This document shows, piece after piece, positions 1 to 11,518 of a stretch of DNA of 64,000 nucleotides. The stretch spans positions 44,068,938 through 44,132,937 of the forward strand of contig NW_026622786.1 of NCBI RefSeq assembly GCF_023065955.2, read 5' to 3'. The stretch comes from Ursus arctos (Eukaryota; Chordata; Mammalia; Carnivora; Ursidae). The notes beneath the pieces were generated by a model, which saw only the letters and a program-made list of their open reading frames with translations, searched no databases and was not told the origin of the DNA. Each line of letters opens with the position of its first letter. Within the stretch, counting starts at the first letter, position 1. The position numbers were made by a program, and so were the translations under genes.

Positions 1-473
1 GGTGAAAGTCATCCAAACATAAATCTCCTTTTTTGCTCTCTTACTTTCCCCCTCCTCTTTGTGTGTTGCCATTTTCTTCCCCACTTTTGCATTCCTTCTT
101 TTGTTTTCTTGAGCGACTTGTCCCACCTCCATTCCTCCTTGACTTTGTTGGGTCATGAGTTCTCTTTTACACTCAGTGGTATAGCTGCTTCTTTTTATAC
201 TACTGTGCTTTGGTATTCTGTGCTGCCTCTCTCTTCCCCTTCCTCTCTGTGTATTTAATATGTATTTCACCTTGGCTCTGCTCGTTTGTGCTTCTGAATC
301 CCTGCAACAGCTTCTCATACATCCTGTGTAGACTCAGGGAAAGGAAAGGGACAGGACAGTTGTTGTAGTCACTAATGGAACAGCAGCTCCAAATGCAGAT
401 TCACTTAGGAAAGGGACTAACTGAAGAAGGAAATTTCCCTAATATGTTTCTCCTATTAAGAAGTTCCCTGGCT
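1..473. other. Unique pyrimidine-rich DNA, no gene seen
   Basis: The first 300 bases are rich in T and C on the plus strand. I recognise no repeat family, exon or RNA gene here. The short reading frames are low-complexity and lack splice or coding signals. Confidence 0.5.
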
Positions 474-1684
474 GAGACTGTGTCACACTAGAAAGCTTTT
501 GCACGGTGAAGGAAACCATCAACAAAACAAAAAGGCAATCTACAGAATGGGAGAAGATATTTGCAAATAATAAATCTGGTATGTGGTCAAAATCCAAAAT
601 ATATAAAAAACTCATACAGCTCAATCACAAAAAAAAAAATGATCAAATTAAAAGATGAGCAGAAGACCTGACTAGACATTTTTTCAAAGAAGACATACAG
701 ATGGCCAATAGGGATGTGAAAATTTGCTCAGCTTCACTAACCATCAGGGAAATGCAATTCAAAACCACAGTGAGATATCATCTCACGCCTATCAGAATGG
801 CTATTATCAAAAGACAAGAAGTAAGAAGTATCGGCGAGGATGTGGAGAATAGGGAACCCTTGTACAATATTAGTGGAAATGTAAACTGGTAAAGCCACTA
901 TGGAAAACAATATGGAGGTTCCTCAAAAAAATTAGAAGTAGAAATACCATAGGACCCAGCAATTCCACTCCTAAGTATTTAACCAAAGAAGACAAAAACA
1001 CTAATTTGAAAGGACATATGCATTCTTATGTTCATGGCAGCTTTATTTACAGTAGCCAAGATATGGAAGCAACCTACGTGTCCATATATAGAGAAATGGA
1101 TTGTGTATATATGTATGTGTATGTGTGTATGTATATATAGACCTACACATATACACAATGGTATATTACTCAGCCATAAAAAGAATGAAGTCTTGTCAGT
1201 TGCAACAACATACGTAGACCTAGAGGGTACTGTGCTAAGTGAAATAAGTCAGCTAGAGAAAGACAAATATAATTTCACTTATATGTGAATCTAAAAAACA
1301 TAATAAATGAACAAACAAAACAAAAAACCCCAGATTTATAGATACAGAGAACAAACTGATGGTTGCTAGAGGGGAGGGGTTGGATGAAATGGGTGAAGTT
1401 ATAAAATAAATAAGCCATGGAGAATATAGTCAATAATATTGTTAACAATTTTGTTTGGTGATAGGCAATAACTAGACTTATTGTTGTGACCATTTCATAA
1501 TATATTTAAATATGGAATTACTATGTGGTACACTAAAAAATAATATTGTATGTTAGTTATTTTTTAAAAATTTATTTTAAACACTTATTTTAAATTCCAG
1601 TATAGTTAACATATAGCATTATATTAGTTTGTGACATACAGTGTTATATTAGTTTATATATTAATTATTATTAAATAAAAAAAT
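474..1684 (+). mobile_element. 5'-truncated L1 LINE (ORF2 C-terminus plus 3' UTR)
   Basis: The sequence follows the end of mammalian L1 ORF2: a segment resembling KSFCTAKETI, then the cysteine-rich C-terminal region and the AIKN-type motif near 1175-1190, then an L1 3' UTR to about 1562. The reading frame is broken by stops and indels, so it is dead. The 11-base word gttccctggct occurs just before (463-473) and just after (1685-1695) the element and fits a target-site duplication. Bases from about 1565 to 1665 look like the same L1 3' end in inverted orientation, so the 3' part may be rearranged. A short AT/GT-rich stretch lies at 1104-1155. Confidence 0.88.
701..1290 (+). pseudogene. L1 ORF2 C-terminal remnant
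   Basis: Two open segments (701-892 and 1028-1288) encode recognisable ORF2p C-terminal sequence, including the conserved block [16 protein letters not shown] and a segment resembling FIAALFTIAK. In ORF2p this lies downstream of the reverse transcriptase. The endonuclease and RT domains are absent because the insertion is 5' truncated, and frameshifts separate the pieces. No function is expected. Confidence 0.85.
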
Positions 1685-1695
1685 GTTCCCTGGCT

Positions 1696-1985
1696 CAGTC
1701 CAGAGATTCCTTATTGTTTTCAAAGAAGATCTCTAAGAATAGGCTGGTCCTCCAAATATGAGTATTTATGGAGCCACACCCGATTCTTCCCATGAACAGA
1801 ACTATTTTAGAGACTTGCAATTGGAGAGACAATTCTAAGAAGCAACTTCTTAGAACCACTTCGAAATAGATTTTGAAAATTTCAAAAAAAAATTCCACAC
1901 ACATGATATGCTTCAATACTCCATGTGACAAAAAGGTTATTCAAGAAGTCTTAACCTAGCTTGCAAAAAGAAGGGTCAAAGAGTC
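1696..1985. other. Unique DNA, nothing recognised
   Basis: AT-rich sequence with no repeat family or coding signal that I recognise. Confidence 0.45.
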
Positions 1986-2110
1986 AGTCTGACAAAACTT
2001 ATTGTGGGGCAACTACGCGCCGTATCTTGTGCTGGATGCCGGAAACTAGGCATACGTGGTACCTGCCCTGGTCACAGTCTAATGGAGAACTCACACTCAT
2101 CTATCAGATC
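1986..2110 (-). mobile_element. L2-like 3' end fragment
   Basis: Read on the minus strand this resembles the tail of LINE-2, the stretch with 'gcctagcacagtgcctggcac' type wording. It is heavily diverged, with no target duplication, so the family call is moderate only. Confidence 0.45.
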
Positions 2111-3960
2111 ATTCATATATTTATGCCACACAAATGAACAGTTTTAGATGTTGATTTAACTAGTTCACAGCCAAACTGTTGCTTACTGTCCATGGGACTC
2201 ATGCTTTAGATAAGGAACTCACATTTTATGTATAAAAAGAATAGTATGTAGTATGCTATGTAATATTTCATATTGACACAAAATTTCAGATTTTGGATTG
2301 ATACAAAATTTTTGAAATAACCAAGAGCTTTTCATAGTGACCCTATTACATTGAAAGATTGGACTGGATAATTTCTAAGGCCCCTTTCAGTTATTGAAAA
2401 ACATGTTTCCTGAATTTATTAATGTCTGTTTTATGATAAATTTTATTAATAAATTGCTTTCCATCTGTAAGACTCATATACCTGAAAGACCTTTGCATAA
2501 CTCAGACAAGGTAAAATAGTTTTCCTACCCAAACATCATATTTTCTTTTCAGTTATAACAGGTGCCCTCAAATAGTACTGGGCATAAGGTCTGGGCTTGT
2601 CCTCATAAATCAGTGTAATTCTCTGGCCTTGAGTAACTATGTCAAAATAATTCACCTTTATTCATAATTGAATACTTAAATAAAAAGTCTGTCGTTACCT
2701 TTGCAGAGTCTGAAACAAATTACGTAGTTGATGCAATCAGTATGTTTTCGGACGACGTGTGTTTGGAAATACTAATTACCTAATTAAGTACTAAAAAATA
2801 ATCCTGTTCCAAATTTTTGTTGGTGAAGGAGAAAGATTAAAACAATTATCTCAGGTTGGAGGGGAAGGAGTCCAAATAGAAAAGAAGCTCATTCATTTGA
2901 TGCCTGTGTCTCATTTTTCACTTGGACACTATGTCAGCATTTCCTCCAGCACATGTAGAGTATGTGATCCTTCACAGGGCGGCTGCATTAACTCACCTGT
3001 AAATGTAACACATTTTTATAGTTGTCGTCACCCTCAGGATCTTGGTGTGACAGAAACATGTTGGGTGAAAGACCAGTGTAGAAGAATATGGGTTAGCTTT
3101 GTAGAGCTCAGAGGTTGGACTCAAAGAAGTATAGAGCTATTATCAAGTTTTAGCTAGGGCTATTGGGTTCTTGTAAATATAAGACTGTAAACAAGAACCC
3201 CAGCAGGTTAAATAGATTTTTTTCATTTTAATAGTGGCAAGGTATAATCTGAATAGAAAAATGATAGATTAGTGGCCCTTTACATATTTTTGATTTAAAA
3301 ATTAGAGTAAGATTCAATCTACTCATCATGCAATAAAGAGAAGAGGCAATAAAAGTACAATTTTCCCTTCAAAGGCTCCCCTTTGTGTGCTGGATCAGAC
3401 CTTCTTGTGCATTTCCAGTTACTACTGATCAGTATTGTTGAATAGCATTCATTTTCAAGAGATCAGTTGGCAATCGTTAGGAATTTTAATATAACTAGAA
3501 TTGTTTTAGACGTATGCAAGGAGACATATATTTTTGTTTGTATATGCTGTTTAAGATAAGCTTTAAGTTTACTAATAGCACTCTGTTATATTTCTTCTAT
3601 AAACTCAGCATGTTTTATTTTTAAGCTTTATAGAGTGGTTTATGTCACCCATTATCTAGTAAAAATGGATAAAGTTACAGGCAAAGATGCACTTTACAGC
3701 ATCCTTAGATTATGAGTTCTATGAATAAATTATATAACAATAATCTGAATTTGAGAAGTCAAATGATTGGATTCTGGTAAACATGATTCCTCCATTAAAA
3801 TCATATATTGGCAAGCACATTTGAGAAATGTGTTGTGCCAGTTCATCTAATTCAAGCTCTAAGATGAGATTTGCATCAAAATTATAAATGATGGCCATCT
3901 ACACAAGTCACTATAGAATTTCTTCCTTCTGTTTAATGCTATTTGTGTGGTTCAGATCTG
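2111..3960. other. Unique AT-rich DNA, no gene seen
   Basis: About 1.85 kb without a repeat family I can name. The 86-codon frame at 2897-3157 has no homology I recognise, no flanking splice consensus that convinces, and average intergenic composition. Confidence 0.5.
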
Positions 3961-3964
3961 AGTC

Positions 3965-4180
3965 TTCCTCTAACAGCACTGTGTCCGGAGTCAGAAGGTC
4001 TAGATTTCAATTCTGGCTTCACTGATGACTAAGCATGTGACAATGAGTAAATCCTTTTATCTTGGGCTCAAGGTTCTCATAGGTGAGATGAGCCTAACCC
4101 TATTAATCTACCTAATTGATAGAGTTGGTATGAGGATCAAATAGAATTAAGTAAGAGAGTGGACAAAAGAACTCTGAATA
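3965..4180 (+). mobile_element. MIR SINE
   Basis: Sense MIR order is visible: a 'ggagtcagaaggtctagatttcaa' like 5' core, then 'gtgac...gagtaaatcc' and 'gatgag...gatcaaat' like segments. Diverged and without visible target duplication, as expected for this ancient family. Confidence 0.65.
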
Positions 4181-4394
4181 CTGTAATCACCCCAAGTAAA
4201 TTAATAATAAAAATAAGATAGACAAATTTACCAAATACTTTTAATAGAAAATATTATTTTTTTAATAACACAAAGTGAAATTTTTCTGGCATAAAATATA
4301 TAAGGGAAACATAAATATGGAATATGATCCCATGGATGTCCATTTCCTTCCTCATCCCTCTTTGCTAGTTAACTTTACTCAGACTTTCTCAGGG

Positions 4395-4648
4395 AAAAAT
4401 GAAGGGGCGGTAAATAGAAGGGGGAATGAACCATGAGAGACTGTGGACTCTGGGAAACAAACTGAGGGCTTCAGAGGGGAGGGGGGTGGGGGATTGGGAT
4501 AGGCCGGTGATGGGTAGTAAGGAGGGCACATATTGCATGGTGCATTGGGTGTTATATGCAAATAATGAATCATGGAACATTGCATCAAAAGTGGGGATGT
4601 ACTGTATGGTGACTAATATAACAAAATAAAAATTATAAAAAAAAAAAA
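4395..4648 (+). mobile_element. Carnivore L1 3' UTR, severely 5'-truncated
   Basis: The segment matches the 3' end of carnivoran L1 elements: an 'aatgaaccatgagagactgt' start, the G-rich 'gaggggaggggggtggggga' tract, 'ttgggtgttatatgcaaa', and the terminal 'atggtgactaatataacaaa' followed by an A-rich tail. It is the least diverged LINE piece in the window, so it inserted relatively recently. Only about 250 bases of the element are present. I could not define a clear target duplication. The overlapping 60-69 codon frames on both strands are incidental. Confidence 0.85.
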
Positions 4649-4719
4649 CAAAGAAGAATCTTACCCAACTGCTTTATCCTTCACTTATACCCCATTACAA
4701 TGGGTAATTATGCACTACC

Positions 4720-4905
4720 CCCATTATACAACCCAATACTCCCTAGACTTCTACATAGCATATACCCCCTTCTGTAATGTCTACTTCTGTGCATATTTGA
4801 TTGTCTCTTCCATTAGATCATAAGCTTCATGAGGGTGTGAAGTTGTTCTGTTCACATACCTGAACAGTGTGTGGCACTAAATCATCATTGCATGATTGCT
4901 GGATA
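4720..4905 (+). mobile_element. L2 LINE 3' end
   Basis: Sense L2 tail features are present: 'tagatcataagcttcatgag', then a 'cagtgtgtggcac' like segment. Old and partial. Confidence 0.6.
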
Positions 4906-5400
4906 AAAGTTTCAGCTGTTAATATGTTTATCTAAATCAATTTGAGTCACTAACCAAAAATTGGATTCAGGATTGCTCAAAAAGTCAATACAATAATCTG
5001 CAGAAATGAAGGAATAGTCAGTCATTCTACTTGAACTTGCATTAATTATGCTTGCTTTAAGTCCAGATGCAGATTGCCATCTTTGAGGCCCTAGGTTCAA
5101 AGTAAATTCAATTCTTTTAATGTCATATGAAAGGGATTTCAGTTTTTAGTACTATTTGTTGAACTGCATTCAGTCATCTTAGATGTTAAAATCTTCTGGT
5201 TGTAAATAAATTTTGAGTCAATTTTTCATTATTCATTTATAAAATGATTCCTTTAAGTAGGATTACATTTTCAGAGAGAAATCCATATCTTAAGGGTTTT
5301 GTTTTCTACTTGAGCTGTGCTTATTTACATGGGCATGTTTTCAGATTTATTGAGGCCATGCCACAGCACATCAACAAGATTGTGAGCTTAGCACTGGACC
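4906..5400. other. Unique DNA, nothing recognised
   Basis: No repeat, RNA gene or coding signal was identified. Confidence 0.45.
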
Positions 5401-5404
5401 CAGA

Positions 5405-5570
5405 GGCTTATGAGTTCCTGTCACACCTCGGCACATAACTTCTCTGTGGCCTTGTGCCAGTCAGTAAGCACTTCTGGACTTTAATGTCCCAGTCATGTAA
5501 TTGGGATTATAATATGTGTCTCTTCCCTGCCTCACTTGAATGGTGAGAGGATTAATGAATAGACTGGCTT
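5405..5570 (+). mobile_element. MIR SINE fragment
   Basis: Order resembles the sense MIR core: 'ataacttctctgtggccttg', then an aagtcact-like and a 'gggattataatatgtgtctc' segment, then 'gtgagaggattaatgaata'. Confidence 0.6.
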
Positions 5571-6769
5571 GACCCTACTGGTAAGAAAGAAGTAAATCAC
5601 TTGCTTTTTATGGGGTTCATTAACTCTTTGAAGCTGGTAGCTATTTAGTGCTTGGAAAAGATAATTTACTAAATGACCCTAGGTTAGCCTCAAAGATGTA
5701 ATGCACTTCTCCAAAGTGAGAAATTGTTCACTTCTTGCTGGCAGGAGCAGGCATTCAAGCTTGTATATCATTCTCCAGGAATGGGTTTCATAAATGTGCA
5801 TATTAGTCACATCACTTTGTTAATACTTTATAAAAATAATGGCGAGATTGTACTGCGAATATAGTAAGGTGGATTTTATAGGTAGGTAGCATTTGTTCAA
5901 ACGGGAAACACTCTGCTGTACTTGAAATTTATGTTATTTTGTATTCCTAATTATTTTCTTGGGAAAAAATGTTCAAGCAAAAAATCATATTTGCTTTTGT
6001 CATAGCAATGCTTGTTCAATCACCGCCCACGCATGAAGTCTTCATTTTTTAAATTAAAAGGTGTTTTTAAAATTAACTGATTTAACTACCATGTTATAAA
6101 AGAAGTCCTCATACTTGAAAAGTTTAGAAAGTACTATCCAATAACAAGTCTGAGTATATTTAGAATGCAAGTCTGGCTACATTTAGCATTCCTGTCCCTG
6201 ACTGTAACAGATTTAAGGTAACATTTTGGATTTTCCCCAATGTTTTTACCACTTCTGTTTCACTAATTTTCTGATCTTGATCAAAATTGGGTTCAGAGAG
6301 CAGGTATCTTTATTCTTCCTTTTAATACCTCAAACACGAATTCTTATCAAGGCACACCAAGAATTTATCAGATGCACTGATTTTAGCAAATAGACTAATT
6401 TGAAATGCATAGCTATTTGAAGCCCTCCATAATTACCATATCTTGAGATGGTATATGTGAATGTGTTTAACACAATGTCTAGTAGCAACATATAGATGTT
6501 CAGTAAATCTGTTTTCATTCCCTTTTTGCCTTTAGAACATCTGTATCAGGACTGTGACATTTACATCCTTCAAATGGTCAAGTGGCCTGTGGTATATGCC
6601 CAGAGAAGTCTCAGGTCTCTTTCTTTCTCTTTTAATCCTCTTACAAGATTCTATGCATAGTATTGGTTTTTTTCCAGTCCAGGTTTCTTTTCACTGAAAT
6701 ATGCATTGTCATCTCTGAAATCTAGCTGCAAGTTTATCCTGTCAAGTTTGAGAAATACATTATTTCCTT
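5571..6769. other. Mostly unique DNA with a weak MIR tail
   Basis: Nothing gene-like. Bases about 6445-6515 resemble the end of MIR in sense orientation ('cacaatgtctagtagcaaca', then 'gttcagtaaatct'). Confidence 0.4.
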
Positions 6770-7062
6770 TGTCTTGAATGCCCTTGCTCTTTCTGCTTTT
6801 CCAACCTCTTATTTAAGGACCAGCTACTCTAATAAGCTTTCCCTAACCCTCTGCTTTGATTTAGATGTCCCTCATCTCTTATGTAATAAAACCACATATG
6901 TATCGCTATTAGTATTTAAAATATTATAATTGCTAGCTTCCTAATCTTCTTCATCCACTAGGCTGTAGGTCTCAGCCAATGAGGTTCTCATCACTGTATT
7001 TCATCTCTGTAACCCAGAGCTTAGCACGTGATCAGCATTCGATATTTACTGATTCTATAAAT
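6770..7062 (+). mobile_element. L2 LINE 3' end
   Basis: Resembles the L2 terminal region: 'tgcccttgctctttctgctt', an 'aagctttccctaaccct' segment, then 'ctgtaacccagagcttagca' and a 'cgatatttactgattct' like end. Confidence 0.6.
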
Positions 7063-8220
7063 AAAGTTGCATTTACTTTCTTGTGTTAGTATCTTAAATT
7101 TATTACCCATTGTGCTTTGGAGTATAGACATCTCAGATCATAACTCTTATTCCTGCCTCTCCTTTATAAATGGATTTCTCATGTAAATTATTGAATATTT
7201 CCTCTATTGCGAATCTTCTTCCAATATCATTCATGTCCTCCAAAGTAACCATTCTATTTTTACAGTTTTAACTGAGCATTTTTACCTCACCACTTTCATT
7301 TCCCATTTAAAGCCTTCTTGGTCAAAGCTGTAAATTTCTTGGCAAACATATCGATTCTTACATTCTTGTAATCACCACCAACATCAAGAAATATGCATTT
7401 TCAGCCCCCTTAGAATCCCTTCAGTGGCCCCTCCCAATCACTACCACTTCCCCTAAAGGTAACTATTATTTTAACTTCTAATACCAGTTATTATTTGTCT
7501 ATTTTTTATAGACTAAGATTAAAATTGTAAAAGTGAGAATTACCCATTTGTAGAACAAGATAAGACTTGGGGGAAATGGAAATTTTATATATTAATTTAT
7601 CTTAAGACAACTTTATTACACACATGCACACACATACATGAAGTCACTTTGTCATCTTAGGGTCATAAAAATGTTCTGTATGGCTCTGTTGGCTCATGGA
7701 AATATTAAAAATGAATCATTGGGAGATAAGAAATGAAAAGAATTGGAACCAAAATTTTCCCTTCAGCATACGGGAAAAAAAATATCTAACACTCTGGAAA
7801 CAAAATTTGGGATTTAAAAAAAAAAAACCTTCTTTCTTTTTTTAAAGTTTGTACATTCTCTCAGATTTTGCATCTCTAGCCTACTGATGTGGACACATTA
7901 GAGACCTTTTCCAGCTCTTACCTTGGTCACTCAGAATCCTGCTATGCCATGACCCATGGTAGATTAGACTGGCTGAACATTATTACTAGTCCTATGGCTG
8001 TTTACATAGACATACTCTTTCTTCCATTGCAACCTAAATATTATGACAGGTCAATAATTCTGTCAGCATGTGAGAACTTGTTATTGCGAATGGACAATTT
8101 GGACAGACATGTATTACGTCAGAGGTTCATAAGGTTAATACACTTTTTTCAGAGAATGTGATTCAGGTACTGAGATTTTGAGTCCACAAATACAAATTAT
8201 TAATATGTATTAACATTATT
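7063..8220. other. Unique DNA, no gene seen
   Basis: The 90-codon frame at 7889-8161 is not recognisable as a protein family and has no supporting signals. No repeat was named. Confidence 0.45.
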
Positions 8221-8236
8221 AAGGAGAGAAATGAAT

Positions 8237-8432
8237 TTTTTTTAAAGATTTTTTTTTTTTTATTCGACAGGATAGAGACAGCCAGCGAGAGAGGGAACAC
8301 AAGCAGGGGGAGTGGGAGAGGAAGAAGCAGGCTCATAGCGGAGGAGCCTGATGTGGGGCTCGATCCCATAACGCTGGGATCACGCCCTGAGCCGAAGGCA
8401 GACGCTTAACCACTGTGCCACCCAGGCGCCCC
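8237..8432 (-). mobile_element. CAN-SINE (SINEC), bear-type subfamily
   Basis: Minus-strand copy: A-tail side first (T-run at about 8251-8262), then the body with 'agacagccagcgagagaggg', and finally the tRNA-derived head ending 'ccacccaggcgcccc'. The head carries the pol III A/B-box-like region of the tRNA-derived family. Flanked by near-perfect 16-base target duplications (8221-8236 and 8433-8448, one mismatch), so this is a complete and fairly young insertion. Confidence 0.95.
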
Positions 8433-8899
8433 AAGGAGAGAAATTAATTGACATTATTTGAGAGGAGATGTTGAGAAAGGGTTGCGATAATGTGAAACTA
8501 CTCAGGAATGCTGATATGTTTTTGTAACTATTCCTCTGGCTGTGAGTGTCACTTGTTTTTTTATTTTTACATATATAGATTTATTGAAGTATACTTGACA
8601 TACAATGTCCTATGAGTTTCAGGTATATACCATAGTGATTCAATACTTCTGTATATTATGAAATGATCCCCATGATAAATCTAGTTACCATCCCTCACCA
8701 TACAAAGTTATTACAGTATTATTGACTACATTTCCTATGTTGTACATTTCATCTACATGACTTATTTATCTTATAACTGGAAGTTTGTATCTTTTAATAC
8801 CCTTTACTTATTTTGCCTGCCCTCCAACCCCTCTTCATTCTAGTAATCAACAGTTTCCTGCATCTATGAGTCTGTTTTTGTTTTTGTTTTTTAAATTCC

Positions 8900-9297
8900 A
8901 CATTTAAATGAAATCATATGAAATTTGTCTTTCTCCATCTGACTTATTTCACTTAACATGATGTCCTCTAGTCCATCCATGTTGTCACAAATGGCAAGAT
9001 TTAATTTCTTTTTATGGCTGAGTAATATTCCACTGTATATATTTATATACACATTTATATACCACACTTGCATTATCCATTCATCTATCAGTGGATACTT
9101 GGGTTGCTTCCATAGCTTGGTTACTGAAAATAATGCTGCATTGAGCTTAGGGGTACATTTTCTCTTTGGATTGGTGTTTTCATTTTCTTTGGATAAACAC
9201 CTAGAAGTGGAATTGCTGAGTCATATGATAGTTCTATTTCTAATTTTTTTGAGGAAACTTCATACTGTTTTCCAGAGTGCTATACCAGTTTGCATTC
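8900..9297 (-). pseudogene. L1 ORF2 C-terminal fragment
   Basis: The minus-strand frame at 8891-9073 reads through the ORF2p terminal region, including GILLSHKKK and EDIMLSEISQMEKDK, the same block seen in the L1 at 0.5-1.7 kb (LEGTVLSEISQLEKDK). The plus-strand 165-codon frame at 8958-9455 is only the opposite strand of this LINE. Confidence 0.85.
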
Positions 9298-9302
9298 CTA
9301 GT

Positions 9303-10150
9303 TTCATACTGCTGTGGTCTGGGAAAAAATGCCTGATAGATTTCAATCTTCTTGAATTTATTGAAGCGTTTTTGTGGTCTAATATGTTATCTATCCTGGA
9401 GAATGTTCCACGTACACTTGAAAAGAATGCATTCTGTAGTTTTTGGATGAAGTGATTAGTATGTATCTAGTAAGTCTGTCTGGTCTAATGTATTGTTTAA
9501 AGCTAATGTTTCCTTATTAATTTTCTGTTTGGAAGATCTACCCATTGATGCAAATAGGGTATTAAAGTCTCCTATGATTGTATTACTGTCAATTTCTCCC
9601 TTTATGTCTGTTAATGTTTGATATATATGCATACTCCATGTTGAAAGCATAAATATTTAGAATGTTATATCCTTTTTTTGGATTGACCCCTTTATCATCA
9701 TGTAGTGTCCTTTTTTGTCTTTTGTTACAGGCTGTGTTTTAAAATTTGCTTTGTCTGCTATAATTATTGTTACATCGGGTTTCTTTTCCTTTTTTGTTTC
9801 CATTTTCATGGAATATCTTTTTCTTTCTTTACTTTCAGTCTCTGTCTGTCTTTACATATGAAATGTGCCTCTTATAGAAAGCATATAGATGGGCTTTGTT
9901 TTTTATTTATTGCAACATTTAGTCCATTTACACTTAAAGTAATTATTGATAGGTATGTACTTTTTCTTTAAGATTTTATTTATTTATTTGAGAGAGAGAG
10001 AGAGAGAGATCATGAGCAGGGGGCAAAGTAGAGGGAGAAGGAAGCCCAATGTGGGACTCGATCCCAGGGCCCTGGGATCATGACCTGAACTGAAGGCAGA
10101 CGCTTAACCGACTGAGTCACCCAGGTGCCTGATAGGTATGTACTTATTGC
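9303..10150 (-). pseudogene. L1 ORF2 endonuclease-domain fragment, SINE-interrupted
   Basis: The minus-strand frame at 9456-9650 contains IIGDFNTLFASMGRSSKQK and KINKETLALNNTLDQTDL. This is the GDFN motif region of the APE-type L1 endonuclease, which nicks target DNA in live elements. The N-terminal part continues toward 10150 but is split by the SINE at 9963-10130 and carries stops. No RT domain follows on the C-terminal side: the frame runs into ORF2 C-terminal sequence at about 9300. Confidence 0.85.
9963..10130 (-). mobile_element. CAN-SINE inserted in L1 ORF2
   Basis: Minus-strand SINEC with a (GA)n stretch at about 9991-10010 and the tRNA-like head at its plus-strand right end. Perfect 15-base target duplication gataggtatgtactt at 9948-9962 and 10131-10145. 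Removing it rejoins the L1 ORF2 sequence. Confidence 0.95.
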
Positions 10151-10640
10151 AGTTGTGTTAATTGGTTTCTGATTGTTTCGTAGTTCTGTTCCCTTCTTGT
10201 ATTGGTCTCTTCCATGTGGTTAGATGGTTTTCTTTAATGTTGTATTTGGGTTCCTTTCTCTTTATTTTTTGTGTATCTATTGTAAATTTTTCGTTTGTGG
10301 TTACTATCAGGCTCATATATATTGACATATACACATATATATAATCAGTCTATTTTAAGCTAATAATTGGTTAAGTGTAAGTGCATTCTAAAAGCAGTAT
10401 ATTTTTACCAGTCCCCCTCCATGTTTTATGTTTTTGATGTCTTATTTTACATCTTTTTCTGTGTGTATCCCTTAACTTCTTATTGTAGTTATAGTTGATT
10501 TTATTATTTTTGTCTTTTATACTAACTTTTTAAGTGGCTCATTTACTGCCTTTACTATATATTTTCCTTTATGCAGTGAGATTTTTCTTATTTCAGTTAT
10601 GACTTTTTTTCAATTTAAAAAAGACCTTTTAGCATTTCTT

Positions 10641-10856
10641 TCTTTCTTTTTTTTTTTAAAGATTTATTTATTTTAAAGAGAGAGAGCGTGAGCAGGGGGA
10701 GGAGCAAAGGGAGATGGAGAGAGAGAATCCTCAAGCAGACTCCCTGTCGAGTGTGGAGCATGATGTGGGGCTTGATCCCAGGACCCTGAGATCATAACCT
10801 GAGCTGGAACCAAGAGTTGGCCACTTAACTGACTGAGCCACCCAGGCTCCCCTCAC
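10641..10856 (-). mobile_element. CAN-SINE inserted in L1
   Basis: Minus-strand SINEC of the older type (body 'gagcgtgagcagggggagga', 'aaccaagagttgg' in the head). The target duplication around 'ttagcatttctt' is at 10625-10640 and 10857-10871 (one T different). Confidence 0.92.
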
Positions 10857-10871
10857 CCTTTAGCATTTCTT

Positions 10872-11334
10872 GTAAGGCTGGTTTAGTGGTGATGAACTTT
10901 AGCTATAGCTTGTCTCAGGTTTTCCCTTTTAGCCCTTTAAATATGTCTTGCCACTTTCTTCTGACTTGCATCATTTCTGCTGAAAAACTAGCTGATAGCC
11001 GTATGGGGTTTCTTTTGTATGCAACTATCTGTTTTTCCTCTTCCTTTAAGATTTTCTCTTTGACTTTTGACATTTTAATTATAATATGTCTTTGAGTGGA
11101 TCTCTTTGGGTTCATCTTGTTTAGGATTCTCTGTGTTTTCTGGACCTGGATGTCTGTCCCCTTCCTCAGGTTAAGAAAGGTTTCAGTCATTATTTCTTCA
11201 AGTAAGTTGTCTGCCCATTTCTCTCTTCTGTTTTTAGGACCTTTATAAGGCAAATGTTTGTATGTTTGATGTTGTCCCAGAGGTCCCTTGAACTATTCTT
11301 ATTTTTAAATATTTGTTTTTTTCTTCTTGCTGTT
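10872..11334 (-). pseudogene. L1 ORF1 C-terminal remnant
   Basis: A 112-codon minus-strand frame (10915-11253) matches the ORF1p RRM and C-terminal domains of old mammalian L1: MPYKGPKNRREK near the start, then LLEEIMTETFLNL, NPKRSTQRHIIIKMSKVKEK and NPIRLSASFSAEMMQVRR. ORF1p is the nucleic-acid-binding partner of ORF2p. The upstream coiled-coil part lies beyond the SINE at 11335 and is no longer open. It survives as a fossil rather than as a gene. Confidence 0.85.
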
Positions 11335-11518
11335 TTTTTTTTTTTAAGATTTTATTTATTTATTCGACAGAGATAGAGACAGCCAGCGAGAGAGGGAACA
11401 CAAGCAGGGAGAGTGGGAGAGGAAGAAGCAGGCTTCTAGCGGAGCTCGATCCCATAACGCCGGGATCACGCCCTGAGCCGAAGGCAGACGCTTAACCACT
11501 GTGCCACCCAGGCGCCCC
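11335..11518 (-). mobile_element. CAN-SINE, bear-type, inserted in L1 ORF1
   Basis: Minus-strand copy with the 'agacagccagcgagagaggg' body. It lacks about a dozen bases in the middle of the body compared with the copy at 8237. Perfect 13-base target duplication tcttcttgctgtt at 11322-11334 and 11519-11531. Confidence 0.95.

Noticed and set aside
8958..9455. Longest open frame (165 codons, plus strand)
   Set aside because: It is the opposite strand of the old L1 ORF2, and it runs straight across the deletion junction at about 9300. No homology or gene signals.
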